Below are positions 52,569 to 62,552 of a stretch of 64,000 nt of DNA, piece by piece. Position 1 is the stretch's first letter. Every line of letters begins with the position of its first letter. Below the pieces are notes generated by a model. The model did no database searches and was not told the origin of the DNA. It was given only the letters and a program-made list of their open reading frames with translations. Where the stretch lies: the NCBI GenBank assembly GCA_964568585.1, contig CAZMQI010000007.1, positions 1-64,000 of the forward strand. The letters run 5' to 3'. This DNA comes from RGZA01 sp964568585. GTDB taxonomy: Bacteria > Pseudomonadota > Alphaproteobacteria > UBA9219 > RGZA01. Both the position numbers and the translations under genes were made by a program.

Positions 52569-55145
52569 ATGGACATTAATAAATACTCGGACCGTGCCAA
52601 AGAGATTATTTCAGCCGCACAAGGCATTGCATTGCGGCTCAATAACCAGCGCTTCGTTCCGGAACATCTTTTAAAAGCATTACTCGAAGACAAAGAAGGA
52701 TTAGTAAATAATCTTATCCGTTCGTCGGGTGGCGACCCGGGCGCGGTGGTATTGATTGTTGATGGCGAACTCGCCAAATTGCCTAAGATTACTGGCAGCG
52801 AAGAACTCTATATGGCGCCGGATGTTGCGCGTATTTTAACTGGCGCTGAAGATATTGCGACCAAAGCGGGCGATAGTTTTGTGACCGCCGAACGTTTGTT
52901 TCAGGCGTTGCTTGCTTCACCTTCCGCCATCTCCCGCAAACTGAACGATGCGGGTGTGACTTTGCAAGGTATATCCGGAGCGGTGGATGGCTTGCGTAAA
53001 GGCCGCAAAGCCGACAGCGCGAATGCCGAACAAGGCTATCAAGCACTGAAAAAATACACGCGCGATTTAACGGCGGCGGCACGTGAAAATAAACTTGACC
53101 CCGTCATTGGCCGCGATGATGAAATTCGCCGTACCATGCAGGTATTGGCGCGCCGTACAAAGAATAATCCGGTGCTTATTGGTGAGCCGGGCGTTGGTAA
53201 AACCGCCATCGTCGAAGGTCTGGCGCAGCGTATCATCAAAGGCGATGTGCCTGATAATCTGAAGGATAAGCGCGTCTTATCGCTTGATTTGGGTTCCTTG
53301 ATTGCTGGAGCTAAATTCCGCGGTGAATTCGAAGAACGTTTGAAAGCGGTGTTACAGGAAATCAGCGCCGCTGCTGGCGAAGTCATCGTGTTCATCGACG
53401 AATTGCACACACTTGTCGGTGCAGGTAAGGGCGAAGGCGTGATGGATGCATCCAACATGTTAAAGCCAGCCTTGGCGCGCGGTGAATTACACTGCGTTGG
53501 CGCAACCACATTGGATGAATACAGAAAGCACATCGAAAAAGACGCAGCGCTCGCGCGGCGTTTTCAACCTGTGTTTGTTTCTGAACCAACGGTGGAAGAT
53601 ACCATTTCCATTTTGCGGGGCCTCAAGGAACGGTATGAATTGCATCACGGTGTGCGTATCACTGACAGTGCGTTGGTTGCCGCTGCAACGCTTTCCAATC
53701 GTTATATCTCGGACCGCTTCTTACCCGATAAGGCCATTGATTTAATCGATGAAGCGGCATCACGTCTGCGGATGCAGGTGGATAGCAAGCCAGAATCAAT
53801 TGATGAAATGGATCGCAAAATCATGCAGTTGCGTATTGAACGCGAAGCATTGAAGAAAGAGACCGATGCCGCATCCAAAGATCGTTTGCTGAAACTGGAT
53901 GATGAGTTGAGGACGTTGGAACAATCATCATCCGAATTATCGGCGCGCTGGAAGGCGGAAAAAGACAAGCTGAAATCATCGCAGCGTATTAAAGAAGAAA
54001 TTGAACGTGCCAAAAACGAATTGGAACAAGCGCAACGCAAGGGCGATTACAACCGTGCGGGCGAGCTTACCTATAGCGTACTTCCTGATTTGGAACGGCG
54101 TTTGAAGACAGCCGAGCAAATGGGCGATAACGCGATGCTGAAAGAAGAAGTCTATGAAGAAAACATCGCCGAAGTGGTGAGCAAGTGGACAGGCATTCCC
54201 GTTGATAAAATGATGACGGGGGAGCGTGAAAAGCTGTTGAAGATGGAAGATAGGCTGAAGCACCGTGTGATTGGCCAAGATGAAGCGGTGACCGCCGTTT
54301 CAAATGCGGTGCGCCGTGCGCGGGCAGGCCTGCAAGACCCGCAACGCCCCATTGGGTCGTTCCTGTTCCTTGGCCCCACGGGCGTTGGTAAAACCGAATT
54401 ATGTAAGGCGTTGGCCGAATTCATGTTCGATGATGATACCGCCATGGTGCGTATCGATATGTCTGAATATATGGAAAAGCATGCGGTCGCTCGCCTTATT
54501 GGTGCGCCCCCAGGTTATGTGGGATATGAAGAAGGCGGCGTGTTGACCGAAGCCGTGCGTCGTCGTCCCTATCAGGTATTGCTGTTCGATGAAGTTGAAA
54601 AAGCGCACGCCGATGTGTTCAACATTTTATTACAAGTGCTTGATGACGGACGTCTGACCGATGGCCAAGGCCGCACGGTCGATTTCCGCAATACCATCAT
54701 CATCCTCACCAGCAATCTGGGCTCTGAATTCTTGGCAGTACAAGAAGGCGAAGCAGAAAGCGGCGGTATTTCGGGTAAGGTGCGTGACGCTGTGATGAAC
54801 GCAGTGCGTAAACACTTCCGCCCTGAATTCTTGAATCGTTTGGATGACATTTTGCTGTTCCGCCGTCTAACGCGCGATAACATGACCGGTATTGTCGATG
54901 TGCAGCTTAAACGCCTGCATAAACTACTTGCCGACCGCAACATCACGCTGGAACTGGACGATAAGGCGAAGACATGGCTTGGCGATACGGGTTATGACGC
55001 TGTGTATGGTGCGCGTCCGCTTAAACGCGTTATCCAGCGCAGCCTGCAAGATCCGCTGGCGCAGTTATTGTTGCAGGGTCAAATCCGTGATGGGCAGCAA
55101 TTGAAAGTCACAGCTGATGGCGATGGCCTTGTTATCAAAGGTTAA
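52569..55145 (+). CDS. clpB: Protein disaggregase ClpB
   Basis: Hexameric AAA+ chaperone that dissolves aggregates with DnaK. The 858-residue protein has the N domain (about 1-145), AAA-1 with Walker A GEPGVGKT (205-212), a coiled-coil middle domain (about 405-525), and AAA-2 with Walker A GPTGVGKT (about 601-608). RIDMSEYMEKHAVARL and YGARPLKR near the C-terminus are diagnostic for ClpB, and no ClpP-binding IGF/L loop is seen. Confidence 0.97.
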   Translation: MDINKYSDRAKEIISAAQGIALRLNNQRFVPEHLLKALLEDKEGLVNNLIRSSGGDPGAVVLIVDGELAKLPKITGSEELYMAPDVARILTGAEDIATKAGDSFVTAERLFQALLASPSAISRKLNDAGVTLQGISGAVDGLRKGRKADSANAEQGYQALKKYTRDLTAAARENKLDPVIGRDDEIRRTMQVLARRTKNNPVLIGEPGVGKTAIVEGLAQRIIKGDVPDNLKDKRVLSLDLGSLIAGAKFRGEFEERLKAVLQEISAAAGEVIVFIDELHTLVGAGKGEGVMDASNMLKPALARGELHCVGATTLDEYRKHIEKDAALARRFQPVFVSEPTVEDTISILRGLKERYELHHGVRITDSALVAAATLSNRYISDRFLPDKAIDLIDEAASRLRMQVDSKPESIDEMDRKIMQLRIEREALKKETDAASKDRLLKLDDELRTLEQSSSELSARWKAEKDKLKSSQRIKEEIERAKNELEQAQRKGDYNRAGELTYSVLPDLERRLKTAEQMGDNAMLKEEVYEENIAEVVSKWTGIPVDKMMTGEREKLLKMEDRLKHRVIGQDEAVTAVSNAVRRARAGLQDPQRPIGSFLFLGPTGVGKTELCKALAEFMFDDDTAMVRIDMSEYMEKHAVARLIGAPPGYVGYEEGGVLTEAVRRRPYQVLLFDEVEKAHADVFNILLQVLDDGRLTDGQGRTVDFRNTIIILTSNLGSEFLAVQEGEAESGGISGKVRDAVMNAVRKHFRPEFLNRLDDILLFRRLTRDNMTGIVDVQLKRLHKLLADRNITLELDDKAKTWLGDTGYDAVYGARPLKRVIQRSLQDPLAQLLLQGQIRDGQQLKVTADGDGLVIKG

Positions 55146-55228
55146 TTGATGCTTTCGGGGTTTTGGTAAGCTTCTATTAGCAATTGGTATTTTAAATTCA
55201 TCTGTCTCATTCCAAAAGGCGGAAACCA

Positions 55229-55879
55229 ATGTTGCAACTTGATTCTAAAGCTTCCGCCACGCATCGGGCATCATCTGAAGCCGGTATCGCCATCGGCGTT
55301 GTCTTGTTCGTCATCGCATTGCTCGCGGTGATTAGCGTTGCGATGACTGCTGGCAATAACACGGTGGGTAGTACCATCGTTGCGGATACCGTCCGCAATA
55401 ATATCAGAACCCAAGCTAATTTGGTTCGCAGCAAAATCCTTGAATGCAATCAATACTCGTTTGATCGAGGCGAGCTTGGCGATAAATATCCCTATGCGGA
55501 TGCCAATGGCACCAGCTTTGGCGCTGTCGCACAACCTGTTGAAGATTTACATTGCATGGCGTTCGTCGCGGAAGGTACTTCGCTTCCTGACACACGCACC
55601 AGCCTATGGGCTGGCGCGCATGCCGCAACCCTACCCGCACCAAGTCCCGGCTTTGAAAAATGGTATTATGTGAATGCCGGTAATTCCGGCGGTCGTTGTA
55701 TTCGTATTCAGCCCAATGCAGGTAATGCCAATGATGTGGGTGTTAAAACCGGTTTGGCGCAGGTGTTCAGTGCATTCTCCAGTCAGGAAGTCGTGTATGA
55801 CAGCAACAGTACATCGCAGCGCTTCATTCTTTGGATAACCGCGCCACAAGGTACAGTCAGCGCCGATTGCTCAAGCTAG
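55229..55879 (+). CDS. Type IV pilin-like protein, tandem copy 1
   Basis: A 216-residue protein. After 19 polar residues comes SSEAG, then a hydrophobic helix IAIGVVLFVIALLAVISVAM, an arrangement like a prepilin with cleavage after the Gly; Glu at +5 is absent, as in some pseudopilins. The rest has several cysteines, WYYVNAGNSGGRCIR and a conserved end with SQRFILWIT. A near paralogue follows (55887-56537) and a prepilin peptidase gene comes next, so this is probably a surface filament or minor-pilin component. No start alternative is better than 55229. Confidence 0.7.
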   Translation: MLQLDSKASATHRASSEAGIAIGVVLFVIALLAVISVAMTAGNNTVGSTIVADTVRNNIRTQANLVRSKILECNQYSFDRGELGDKYPYADANGTSFGAVAQPVEDLHCMAFVAEGTSLPDTRTSLWAGAHAATLPAPSPGFEKWYYVNAGNSGGRCIRIQPNAGNANDVGVKTGLAQVFSAFSSQEVVYDSNSTSQRFILWITAPQGTVSADCSS

Positions 55880-55886
55880 GAACATT

Positions 55887-56537
55887 ATGGAAAAGCGTTT
55901 ATCGAACGATTCAGGCATTGCCATAGGCATGATTTTATTCGGCGTCGCGTTGTTGGCTGTGGTGTCGGTGGCGATGGGCGTTGGCGGCAATAATATCGGT
56001 TCCGCCATTTCAATTGACCGCGCGACGGCAGATTTGAAATCGCAAGGCTTGCTCATCACCACCAAAATCCGTGATTGCTTCAGCAACGGTATCTCCAACA
56101 AAAAACTCGATTGTTCTAACAATACCTTTGTGCCCGCCACGGGTTGGACTCGCCCCGGATGCAGCCCGATTGATCCAACTGTGTTTTATCCATCCAGCAC
56201 GGGTTCAGGAACGCCTGTTGAAAATATCGATTGCCCGTCTTTTGGCGGTGGTATTCAAAACCTATGGACAGGCCAGGCACCTGCCTTGTTGCCACCGCCC
56301 ACGGCTGGCTTTGATATCTGGTATTATGTGAATGCAGGGGATAGTGGTGGCCGTTGCATCCGAACGCAGCCCTTGGGATCCACCGCCGATGATTCATCGA
56401 TGCGCGCCGGGTTGGTTGAAGCCGCTGCAGGATTTTCTGCGGATGAATTGACCTATGTGCCTGCCAGCACATCACAGCGCTTCATTTTATGGATTACCAA
56501 ACCAACTGGAACTATTAGTCCGGATTGTTCACCCTAA
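55887..56537 (+). CDS. Type IV pilin-like protein, tandem copy 2
   Basis: Also 216 residues and a clear paralogue of the preceding gene (7-bp gap). Shared elements are SGIAIGMILFGVALLAVVSV, WYYVNAGDSGGRCIR and SQRFILWIT near the C-terminus. It differs by a Cys/Pro-rich insert at 70-110. The mature parts diverge more than the hydrophobic segment and the C-terminal third. Its stop codon overlaps the prepilin peptidase start (TAATG). Confidence 0.7.
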   Translation: MEKRLSNDSGIAIGMILFGVALLAVVSVAMGVGGNNIGSAISIDRATADLKSQGLLITTKIRDCFSNGISNKKLDCSNNTFVPATGWTRPGCSPIDPTVFYPSSTGSGTPVENIDCPSFGGGIQNLWTGQAPALLPPPTAGFDIWYYVNAGDSGGRCIRTQPLGSTADDSSMRAGLVEAAAGFSADELTYVPASTSQRFILWITKPTGTISPDCSP

Positions 56538-57079
56538 TGGAACAACTCACTTCATCTGAAATGATGTCGGCGGTGTTTAATACCATGTTCAGTGGGCCAT
56601 ATGCGCCGTGGCTACCGCTTGGCATCATGGTGATTTTATTTTTAACTGCTGCGTGGGATGCAAAAACGGGCATCGTTCCTAATATCCCTTTGTTAATTGG
56701 TGCTGTTGCCATCATCGTTGGCCGCTTTATGGACAAAGGATATGGCGATGCCATCATCAATCTGGCGATGGGAATTGGCATATGGGCCATTCTTTGGGCA
56801 TTCAATGAATTCTGGTATCGCTTCTTCCGGCGCGATGCCATCGGCATGGGCGATGCGAAATGGACTGCATTGGCTGCCGCAACCTTTGGCTTGTTGCCAA
56901 GTGTATTGGCATGGTTCATCGGGTCGTGGATTTCGATTATCTGGATCGGGCTTTGCTATGCCGTTGGCCAGCGCATCCGCAAAGTTTACTTTGCGCCGTT
57001 CCTGTTCTTTGGATTAATCATCGGAATGCTGTTCACCAAGCATATCGTCCAGCTGCCGTATCCGTATAACTTCTTTTAA
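56537..57079 (+). CDS. Prepilin peptidase (A24, CpaA/TadV-like)
   Basis: A 180-residue aspartic membrane protease. Catalytic Asp residues appear in AAWDAKTG (about residue 38) and in the GxGD motif GMGDAK (about 105-110), both at the expected spacing for A24 enzymes, within about six hydrophobic segments. The ATG at 56537 shares its first base with the stop of the second pilin-like gene, so it is translationally coupled to its likely substrates. It could also process the Tad prepilin. It has no N-methyltransferase domain. Confidence 0.88.
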   Translation: MEQLTSSEMMSAVFNTMFSGPYAPWLPLGIMVILFLTAAWDAKTGIVPNIPLLIGAVAIIVGRFMDKGYGDAIINLAMGIGIWAILWAFNEFWYRFFRRDAIGMGDAKWTALAAATFGLLPSVLAWFIGSWISIIWIGLCYAVGQRIRKVYFAPFLFFGLIIGMLFTKHIVQLPYPYNFF

Positions 57080-57088
57080 GCACAGACT

Positions 57089-58024
57089 TTAAGCAGTGAC
57101 TTCTGAAGGCTTATCAATTCCGGATGGAATGCCACGCAGTGGCTTCATGTACAGCAACAATGCCGCTGCAACATAAATGGATGAGAACGTACCAACGACA
57201 ATACCCCATGTGATAGCAATGGAGAAACCGTGCAATGCCGGGCCACCAAACAGCACAAGCGGCACGATGGCAAGCAAGGTGGTGAGGGATGTCATGAGGG
57301 TACGTGACAGGGTTTGATTAACAGCGTTATTGATAATCGTTTTCAGGGTCGCATTTTTATCCTTACGCAGGTTTTCACGGATACGATCGAATACAACCAC
57401 TGTATCGTTGAGTGAATACCCCGCCAGTGTTAATAATGCAGCGACCGCCGTTAAATCGAATTCAAGGCCAAGTACGGCATATAAGCCGATGGTTACAAAC
57501 ACGTCATGGAAAATGGCAATCACCGCAGCGACACCGAATTGCCATTCAAAACGAAACGCCACATAACAACCAATCATCAGCATTGATAGGCTGAGCGCAA
57601 GAATAGCGGCATGGCGCAATTCTTCACCTACGCGCGGCCCAACAACTTCCACGCGGCGGTATTCATAAGCGGTACCCATCGTTTCGCGCACTTTGGCGAT
57701 GGCCTTGTTCTGTGCATCTTCGTCGCCATCCTGACGTTCCATGCGGATAAGCACATCTTTGTTGGTGCCAAACTCCTGTAGCTCTACGCTGCCCAGTCCC
57801 AGATTATCCAGCGATTTGCGTAATGCAGCGACATCAACAGCATCATTCGAACGTGCTTCGATTAAAATGCCGCCCTTGAAATCGGTGCCGAAATTCAAGC
57901 CCGGTACAAACAGCAAAACAACTGCTGCAACAACCATCAAGGCGGTGATGATAAACGCAATCTGGCGCTTTGCCACAAAATCGATTTTGGTGTTTTCAGG
58001 GAAAAGACGAATAGGGAATTTCAT
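57089..58024 (-). CDS. secF: Protein translocase subunit SecF
   Basis: Membrane subunit that with SecD uses proton motive force to aid Sec export. The 311-residue protein has the N-terminal segment FNFGTDFKGG-like motif (LNFGTDFKGGILIEAR, shortened here), VGPRVGEELR, GYSLNDTVVVFDRIRENLR and six membrane segments. secD does not lie immediately next to it in this window, an unusual separation, although it may be elsewhere. Confidence 0.95.
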   Translation of the reverse strand: MKFPIRLFPENTKIDFVAKRQIAFIITALMVVAAVVLLFVPGLNFGTDFKGGILIEARSNDAVDVAALRKSLDNLGLGSVELQEFGTNKDVLIRMERQDGDEDAQNKAIAKVRETMGTAYEYRRVEVVGPRVGEELRHAAILALSLSMLMIGCYVAFRFEWQFGVAAVIAIFHDVFVTIGLYAVLGLEFDLTAVAALLTLAGYSLNDTVVVFDRIRENLRKDKNATLKTIINNAVNQTLSRTLMTSLTTLLAIVPLVLFGGPALHGFSIAITWGIVVGTFSSIYVAAALLLYMKPLRGIPSGIDKPSEVTA

Positions 58025-58124
58025 GATTGTTTCGCTTAACGTTAAGGAATTTAATATTAAATGGGATAACGGCTTTTGGCGTAACCTTCAACTTGTATGT
58101 TCGTTGCGTTGAATCACGCTGCTT

Positions 58125-59600
58125 TTAAGCCCATTTACGGCTGGTTTTAGCATCGCGGCGGATTTCGATGATGCGGTGGTTATTGGTATCGCAAACCAAA
58201 AGGCGGTTTTCACCATCCGCCCAGATACCAGCAGGTTCAGCAAAAGGCAGGCACACATCATCGGTACATTGCCATGCATGGTCATCCATATCGCTTACCG
58301 AGCGTGTGTTCATATCAATCAGCCGTAAGGCGCCGTTATAACTATCAGCGACCAGAATACGGTCATCATCGATTAAACAAATGCCCAGCGGGTGCTGCAT
58401 AGTGGCATCTGCTATTGCGCCATTGCTATGGCCGAATTCAAACAACCCTTTGCCGACGATGGTGCGGATTTTAATCTCATCCATATCGATGAAACGGATG
58501 GAGGATGTCTCGCTATCGGTGAAGAATAATTTGCTTTTATCACTATTCAGGGCAAGGCCAGATGGTTGCGCCATATCGGTTGTTAGCGGGTTGCCATCAC
58601 GCAAGCCTTCATTACCACTGCCAGCTACAACGCGCACAACATGTTCTACTAAATCGATCGCGCCGATTTGGTGTGTGCCTGCGTTGGAAAAAAACAGAAT
58701 GTGATTTTTCAATTCCAGATCCCAAGGGGAGGCGAGGGAACGTCCAATCGCTTTTTCAAACTTGTTAATCAGCATCATGCCCCTGGTGCCTGTGCCGCAT
58801 AATGTCGTTATTGCCCCCGTAAAACGGTCAATGCGTCGTATCGCGTGATTGCCAGTATCTGCTACGTAAATTGAATCGTTATTGGCAATCAACCCTTGCG
58901 GGGAATTGAATGTGGCCGATGTTTTATCGCCGTCATCACAGCCAGCGCGGCCAGCACCATAACGCTCTATTTCTGCGCCATTATCATCAAGCAATACGAT
59001 TTGATGATGGCCACTATCGGCAATCATCCATTGCTTGGCTTGGCCTGGCAGCGGTTTGATTTTTGCAGGGAAGCGCAGAGTGGTTGGTTTGATTTCCGGT
59101 TGTGCCCATGTAAAGGCTGCAGGTTTCAACACGCCCTTTGTTTCATATACATCCAATGCATCGCGCACGGCATTCAATAAGTGCAGCGGTTCCGGTTCGC
59201 CCGTATTGACGTAAGCGATATACCCAAGCGGGTCGATGAATACCATGGTTGGCCATGCATGCACATTATACTGTGCCCACAAGATATGATTTGGATCATG
59301 GATGATGGGATGATGGATGTCATACCGTTCAATCGCCATCTTCACATTCTCGACATCTTTTTCGGCTGAGAATTTGGGGGAGTGAACGCCAATCACCATC
59401 ACTTCATGGCCGAACGCTTTTTCAATCTTTGCCAGTGTTGGCAGAATATGAATGCAGTTGATGCAGCAGAATGTCCAGAAATCCAGGATCACCAGTTTAC
59501 CGCGAAGCTCAGCCAGCGAAAGCGGCTTATCGGTGTTGAGCCATACGATACCTTCACGGTTGATTTCTGGGGCGTGGATGGGGGATTCTGTCAGTTCCAT
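58125..59600 (-). CDS. Thioredoxin-fold NHL-repeat protein (NHLRC2-like)
   Basis: A 491-residue protein from ATG 59600 (MELTESPIHA); the frame extends to 59669 but the added part is not conserved-looking. Residues 20-160 form a thioredoxin/TlpA-like domain with redox motif CCINC (in WTFCCINCIHILPTLA). Residues 180-490 carry six NHL beta-propeller repeats (for example ADTGNHAIRRID, ADSYNGALRLID, CDTNNHRIIEI). The architecture matches human NHLRC2 and its bacterial relatives, whose reaction is undetermined. Confidence 0.88.
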   Translation of the reverse strand: MELTESPIHAPEINREGIVWLNTDKPLSLAELRGKLVILDFWTFCCINCIHILPTLAKIEKAFGHEVMVIGVHSPKFSAEKDVENVKMAIERYDIHHPIIHDPNHILWAQYNVHAWPTMVFIDPLGYIAYVNTGEPEPLHLLNAVRDALDVYETKGVLKPAAFTWAQPEIKPTTLRFPAKIKPLPGQAKQWMIADSGHHQIVLLDDNGAEIERYGAGRAGCDDGDKTSATFNSPQGLIANNDSIYVADTGNHAIRRIDRFTGAITTLCGTGTRGMMLINKFEKAIGRSLASPWDLELKNHILFFSNAGTHQIGAIDLVEHVVRVVAGSGNEGLRDGNPLTTDMAQPSGLALNSDKSKLFFTDSETSSIRFIDMDEIKIRTIVGKGLFEFGHSNGAIADATMQHPLGICLIDDDRILVADSYNGALRLIDMNTRSVSDMDDHAWQCTDDVCLPFAEPAGIWADGENRLLVCDTNNHRIIEIRRDAKTSRKWA

Positions 59601-59723
59601 GAGGAGTAAGATAACCGACAAACCCCGTAAAACAAGCTTGTTTTTGGCGGATTTTTGCGTCTTTACCAATCATCAAGCTTGTTTTGCAAAACTATCCTGC
59701 CCGTCATGTTAAATTGGGCAGAT

Positions 59724-60695
59724 ATGGAAAATATTCTTAGCGACCTGCGTATCAAACAGGTCGTCACCATCACCAACCGCAGTATTGATTTGAAGCATCT
59801 GCTTTCAGCAGAGCGTGCCGCGCGTGGCAGTTTCTATGCAACCCGTGTCGGGTTCGTTGCCATCAACCCAAAGGGGCATCGCCTGGCACGTTCACATAAC
59901 GGGTTTCCCATCGGCATTACCGAAACACGTGAACGCTGGAGCAAGGGACAAAAAGATTTCTACCATCTGCATGCCGAATGTTCGGGCGTGTTCCATGCCT
60001 TACGTGATGGTTATGCGTGCAATAAGGCAACGGCTTATGTGACGCATCCGCCATGTCCCGGTTGTATGCGTGTATTGATTACCACAGGATTTAAACGCGT
60101 GGTGTTCAGCGAACAGGCCTTGCTGGAACGTCAGGATTGGCGTGATGATATGTTGCGTAGTTTTCAGTTGGCGCATGAGCATGATTTAGAACTCAGCATC
60201 TACCGCGATAAAGAACGCAGTTTGAAGCATGCCGATATTACGCGCACCGAATTGCAATTGAAAAAAGTCTATGATGAATTAGTGCCGCAAGCACGCTGGT
60301 CTTCTGGCGATGTGAGCGAGATATCCAGAGCCACTAAACCCGAAAGCGGCGACTGGATTGAACAGCCTGTTGTTAAAGCATTGTTGCAATGTGCCAAAGA
60401 CGGCGTTGCATTGGGCGGCAAAGGCATTGTGATGGATGCCCAACCCGAATGCCGCGCGGCAACGGCGATGATACAGGCAGGTGTTTCTGAAATCATTATC
60501 TGTAATCTTAAGACCGATGCGCGCTGGGCGGTGCCATTGGAAGTAGAACGCGCGCGTGACATGTTGCTGAATGATGCAAAAGTAAAAATCACAGAAACAG
60601 ATGATGCGGAAAAGGCACTGAGTGAAAGCAGGGTCGCTGAATTCTTGAATGCCAGCAGCCTGAATTTAAAATCCAAAAAACTTGTGCAGAATTAA
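59724..60695 (+). CDS. Cytidine/dCMP-type deaminase with a second degenerate deaminase domain
   Basis: A 323-residue protein. The first domain has the zinc deaminase motif H83-A-E85 and C111-PG-C114. A second repeat at about 210-262 aligns by eye to the first (DGYACNKATAYVTHPP against DGVALGGKGIVMDAQPE; LITTGFKRVVF against MIQAGVSEIII) but lacks the HxE and the Cys pair. Only one domain can be catalytic; the other may bind effector or RNA. Substrate unknown: dCMP, tRNA or a free base. The start is placed at ATG 59724 because the upstream part is not conserved-like. It converges with the flippase gene. Confidence 0.75.
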   Translation: MENILSDLRIKQVVTITNRSIDLKHLLSAERAARGSFYATRVGFVAINPKGHRLARSHNGFPIGITETRERWSKGQKDFYHLHAECSGVFHALRDGYACNKATAYVTHPPCPGCMRVLITTGFKRVVFSEQALLERQDWRDDMLRSFQLAHEHDLELSIYRDKERSLKHADITRTELQLKKVYDELVPQARWSSGDVSEISRATKPESGDWIEQPVVKALLQCAKDGVALGGKGIVMDAQPECRAATAMIQAGVSEIIICNLKTDARWAVPLEVERARDMLLNDAKVKITETDDAEKALSESRVAEFLNASSLNLKSKKLVQN

Positions 60696-61675
60696 GTTCC
60701 TGCACGCCTGAATCTCTTGAACAGCCCCTTACCTTGCTGAATTTGCCAAATCAACAGGGCGGGTGCCATCACGAAGATGTCGCGTGTGCGACGAATAAGA
60801 GCAAGTGCAATGCACACCTCGGCGGGAATGCCCAGCATCTGGCCAAATACCAGTAATGTACCTTCCTGTACGCCAATACTGGCTGGTACAAAAAATGCTG
60901 CACTGCCTGTGGCCATAATCATCGCTTCAAGAATGATGCCATCGGTGAATGGCCCATGATGGCCAAGGAACTTCAAGGCTATCCATATTTCAAATGCACC
61001 CACCCACCAGCCTAAAAATGACCATAGGGTACAGCCAAATACACGCTTTGGCCGCGAATAAAATGCCATCACTGCGCGGTCCAGCTTCGCACCCGATTGA
61101 TTTAGCGTTTTGAATTTATCATGCGCGACCTTGTTAATCAGCTTGGCAATGATTTGAAACCCGCCAGCACGCTGCAGAAATATTAAGGCGCATAAAATGA
61201 GTGCGGATATACCAAGCCCAAGCGCCCACTGCAAAAACATGCCCTGTTCCGGCACGCGCTCAGAGAAAACCCAGAGCCCCATAATCACAAAGATGAAGGT
61301 GGTAAGCACTGACAAGGTTGTTTCAACCACAAGGCTGCCAACACTGGACGCCATAGGCATTCCCGATTTGGTCAAGATGCCAAGAGATGCTACTTCGCCG
61401 CCGATGCGCGCAACGGGCAATAGTGTGTTGACGGCTTCGCGTACCCACAAGACCCATACGAATAGCAATAAATCAGGACGACGATGTTTGGGCCATAATA
61501 ATTGCCAGCCATACCCCGCAATTGCCATATGCGGGAAATGCATCAGACACACGACCACAACGCCCCAGCCTGCGGCAGCGAAGGTAGAAAAAATCAGTTC
61601 CGGCCCTTCATGGATAACAAGCCATGCAGCAAAGCCAAGCCCGAGAAAACCAATGATTAGCGTGAGGAGTTTCAT
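60692..61675 (-). CDS. Flippase-like membrane protein (HpnL / LPG-synthase TM family)
   Basis: A 327-residue integral membrane protein with about eight hydrophobic segments, of the UPF0104/lysylphosphatidylglycerol synthase TM-region family. The RIGGEVASLGIL motif around residue 90 and the GSAAFFVPASIGVQEG region near 260 fit. The HpnL members are linked to hopanoid lipids. It begins 4 bp inside the hisN 3' end, so it is in the same operon. Confidence 0.85.
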   Translation of the reverse strand: MKLLTLIIGFLGLGFAAWLVIHEGPELIFSTFAAAGWGVVVVCLMHFPHMAIAGYGWQLLWPKHRRPDLLLFVWVLWVREAVNTLLPVARIGGEVASLGILTKSGMPMASSVGSLVVETTLSVLTTFIFVIMGLWVFSERVPEQGMFLQWALGLGISALILCALIFLQRAGGFQIIAKLINKVAHDKFKTLNQSGAKLDRAVMAFYSRPKRVFGCTLWSFLGWWVGAFEIWIALKFLGHHGPFTDGIILEAMIMATGSAAFFVPASIGVQEGTLLVFGQMLGIPAEVCIALALIRRTRDIFVMAPALLIWQIQQGKGLFKRFRRAGT

Positions 61676-62466
61676 TTAAGAAGCGCGAGTGCTTGTTGGT
61701 GCAAGGTTGGGTTGCCAGTGGCAAGCACGCAACCTTGCTGAGTTTCCGCGCTATCAAAATCGAGTTCTGCGCCGCGCCAGTCGGTCATAACGCCGCCCGC
61801 GGCTTCAATCACCGGAACTAATGCCGCGTAGTCATACAATTTCAGGCTGGTGTCGATTTGAATGTCGATAAAGCCGCTGGCTAGTAATCCAAATGCATAC
61901 GCATCGCCGCCCCAAAGAGAATATTTGGAAGCATCTTCCAGCGGTTTGAATTTTTTTCCAAAAGCTTCATTCTTGCCTGTGAACATGCCGGGTGCTGTTG
62001 CATTTAATACCGCTTGGGACACTTCCGTACATGTTGTGCGCGTTGTCACGCGTTGATCATTAAACGTGGTTGGGTGACCCACACCGCCAATCCAGCGTTC
62101 TTTCAAAATGGGTTGATCAATCACGCCCATAACGAATTTTTTGTTGTGGGTCAGCGCAATCAATGTCGCAAATACCGGCATGCCGCGGATGAATGCTTTG
62201 GTGCCGTCGATGGGGTCGATGACCCAGCTCCATTCAGCGTCCATATTGCTGGAACCAAACTCTTCACCAAAAATGCCGTCATCAGGCCGTTCTTTTTTCA
62301 AGATGTTGCGAATGGCTTCTTCTGCGCCTTTATCTGCCACGGTCACGGGCGTTGCATCTTCCTTGTTGTCAAAACCGACTTTGCGGAAATACGGGCGAAT
62401 GACATCGCCGCTGGCATTGGCCAGCTTGTGAAGCAGAGGAATGAAATCAGCAGGGTGTTTTTTCAT
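61672..62466 (-). CDS. hisN: Histidinol-phosphatase HisN (inositol monophosphatase family)
   Basis: A 264-residue Mg-dependent phosphatase: GEEFGSS (metal-binding Glu), WVIDPIDGTKAF (the IMPase signature) and GGDAYAFGLLASGFIDI at the C-terminus, which is typical of the HisN branch used by alphaproteobacteria and actinobacteria for histidine synthesis. It is the first gene of a two-gene unit with the flippase. Inositol or other sugar phosphates are alternative substrates. Confidence 0.88.
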   Translation of the reverse strand: MKKHPADFIPLLHKLANASGDVIRPYFRKVGFDNKEDATPVTVADKGAEEAIRNILKKERPDDGIFGEEFGSSNMDAEWSWVIDPIDGTKAFIRGMPVFATLIALTHNKKFVMGVIDQPILKERWIGGVGHPTTFNDQRVTTRTTCTEVSQAVLNATAPGMFTGKNEAFGKKFKPLEDASKYSLWGGDAYAFGLLASGFIDIQIDTSLKLYDYAALVPVIEAAGGVMTDWRGAELDFDSAETQQGCVLATGNPTLHQQALALLK

Positions 62467-62552
62467 GGGTTTTGTTTATCATTATTTGTTCAGGCTTGTC
62501 TTCACCATTATTACAAAAAACTTGCCTGTATTGGCGTTAAGTTGCAAGATTG

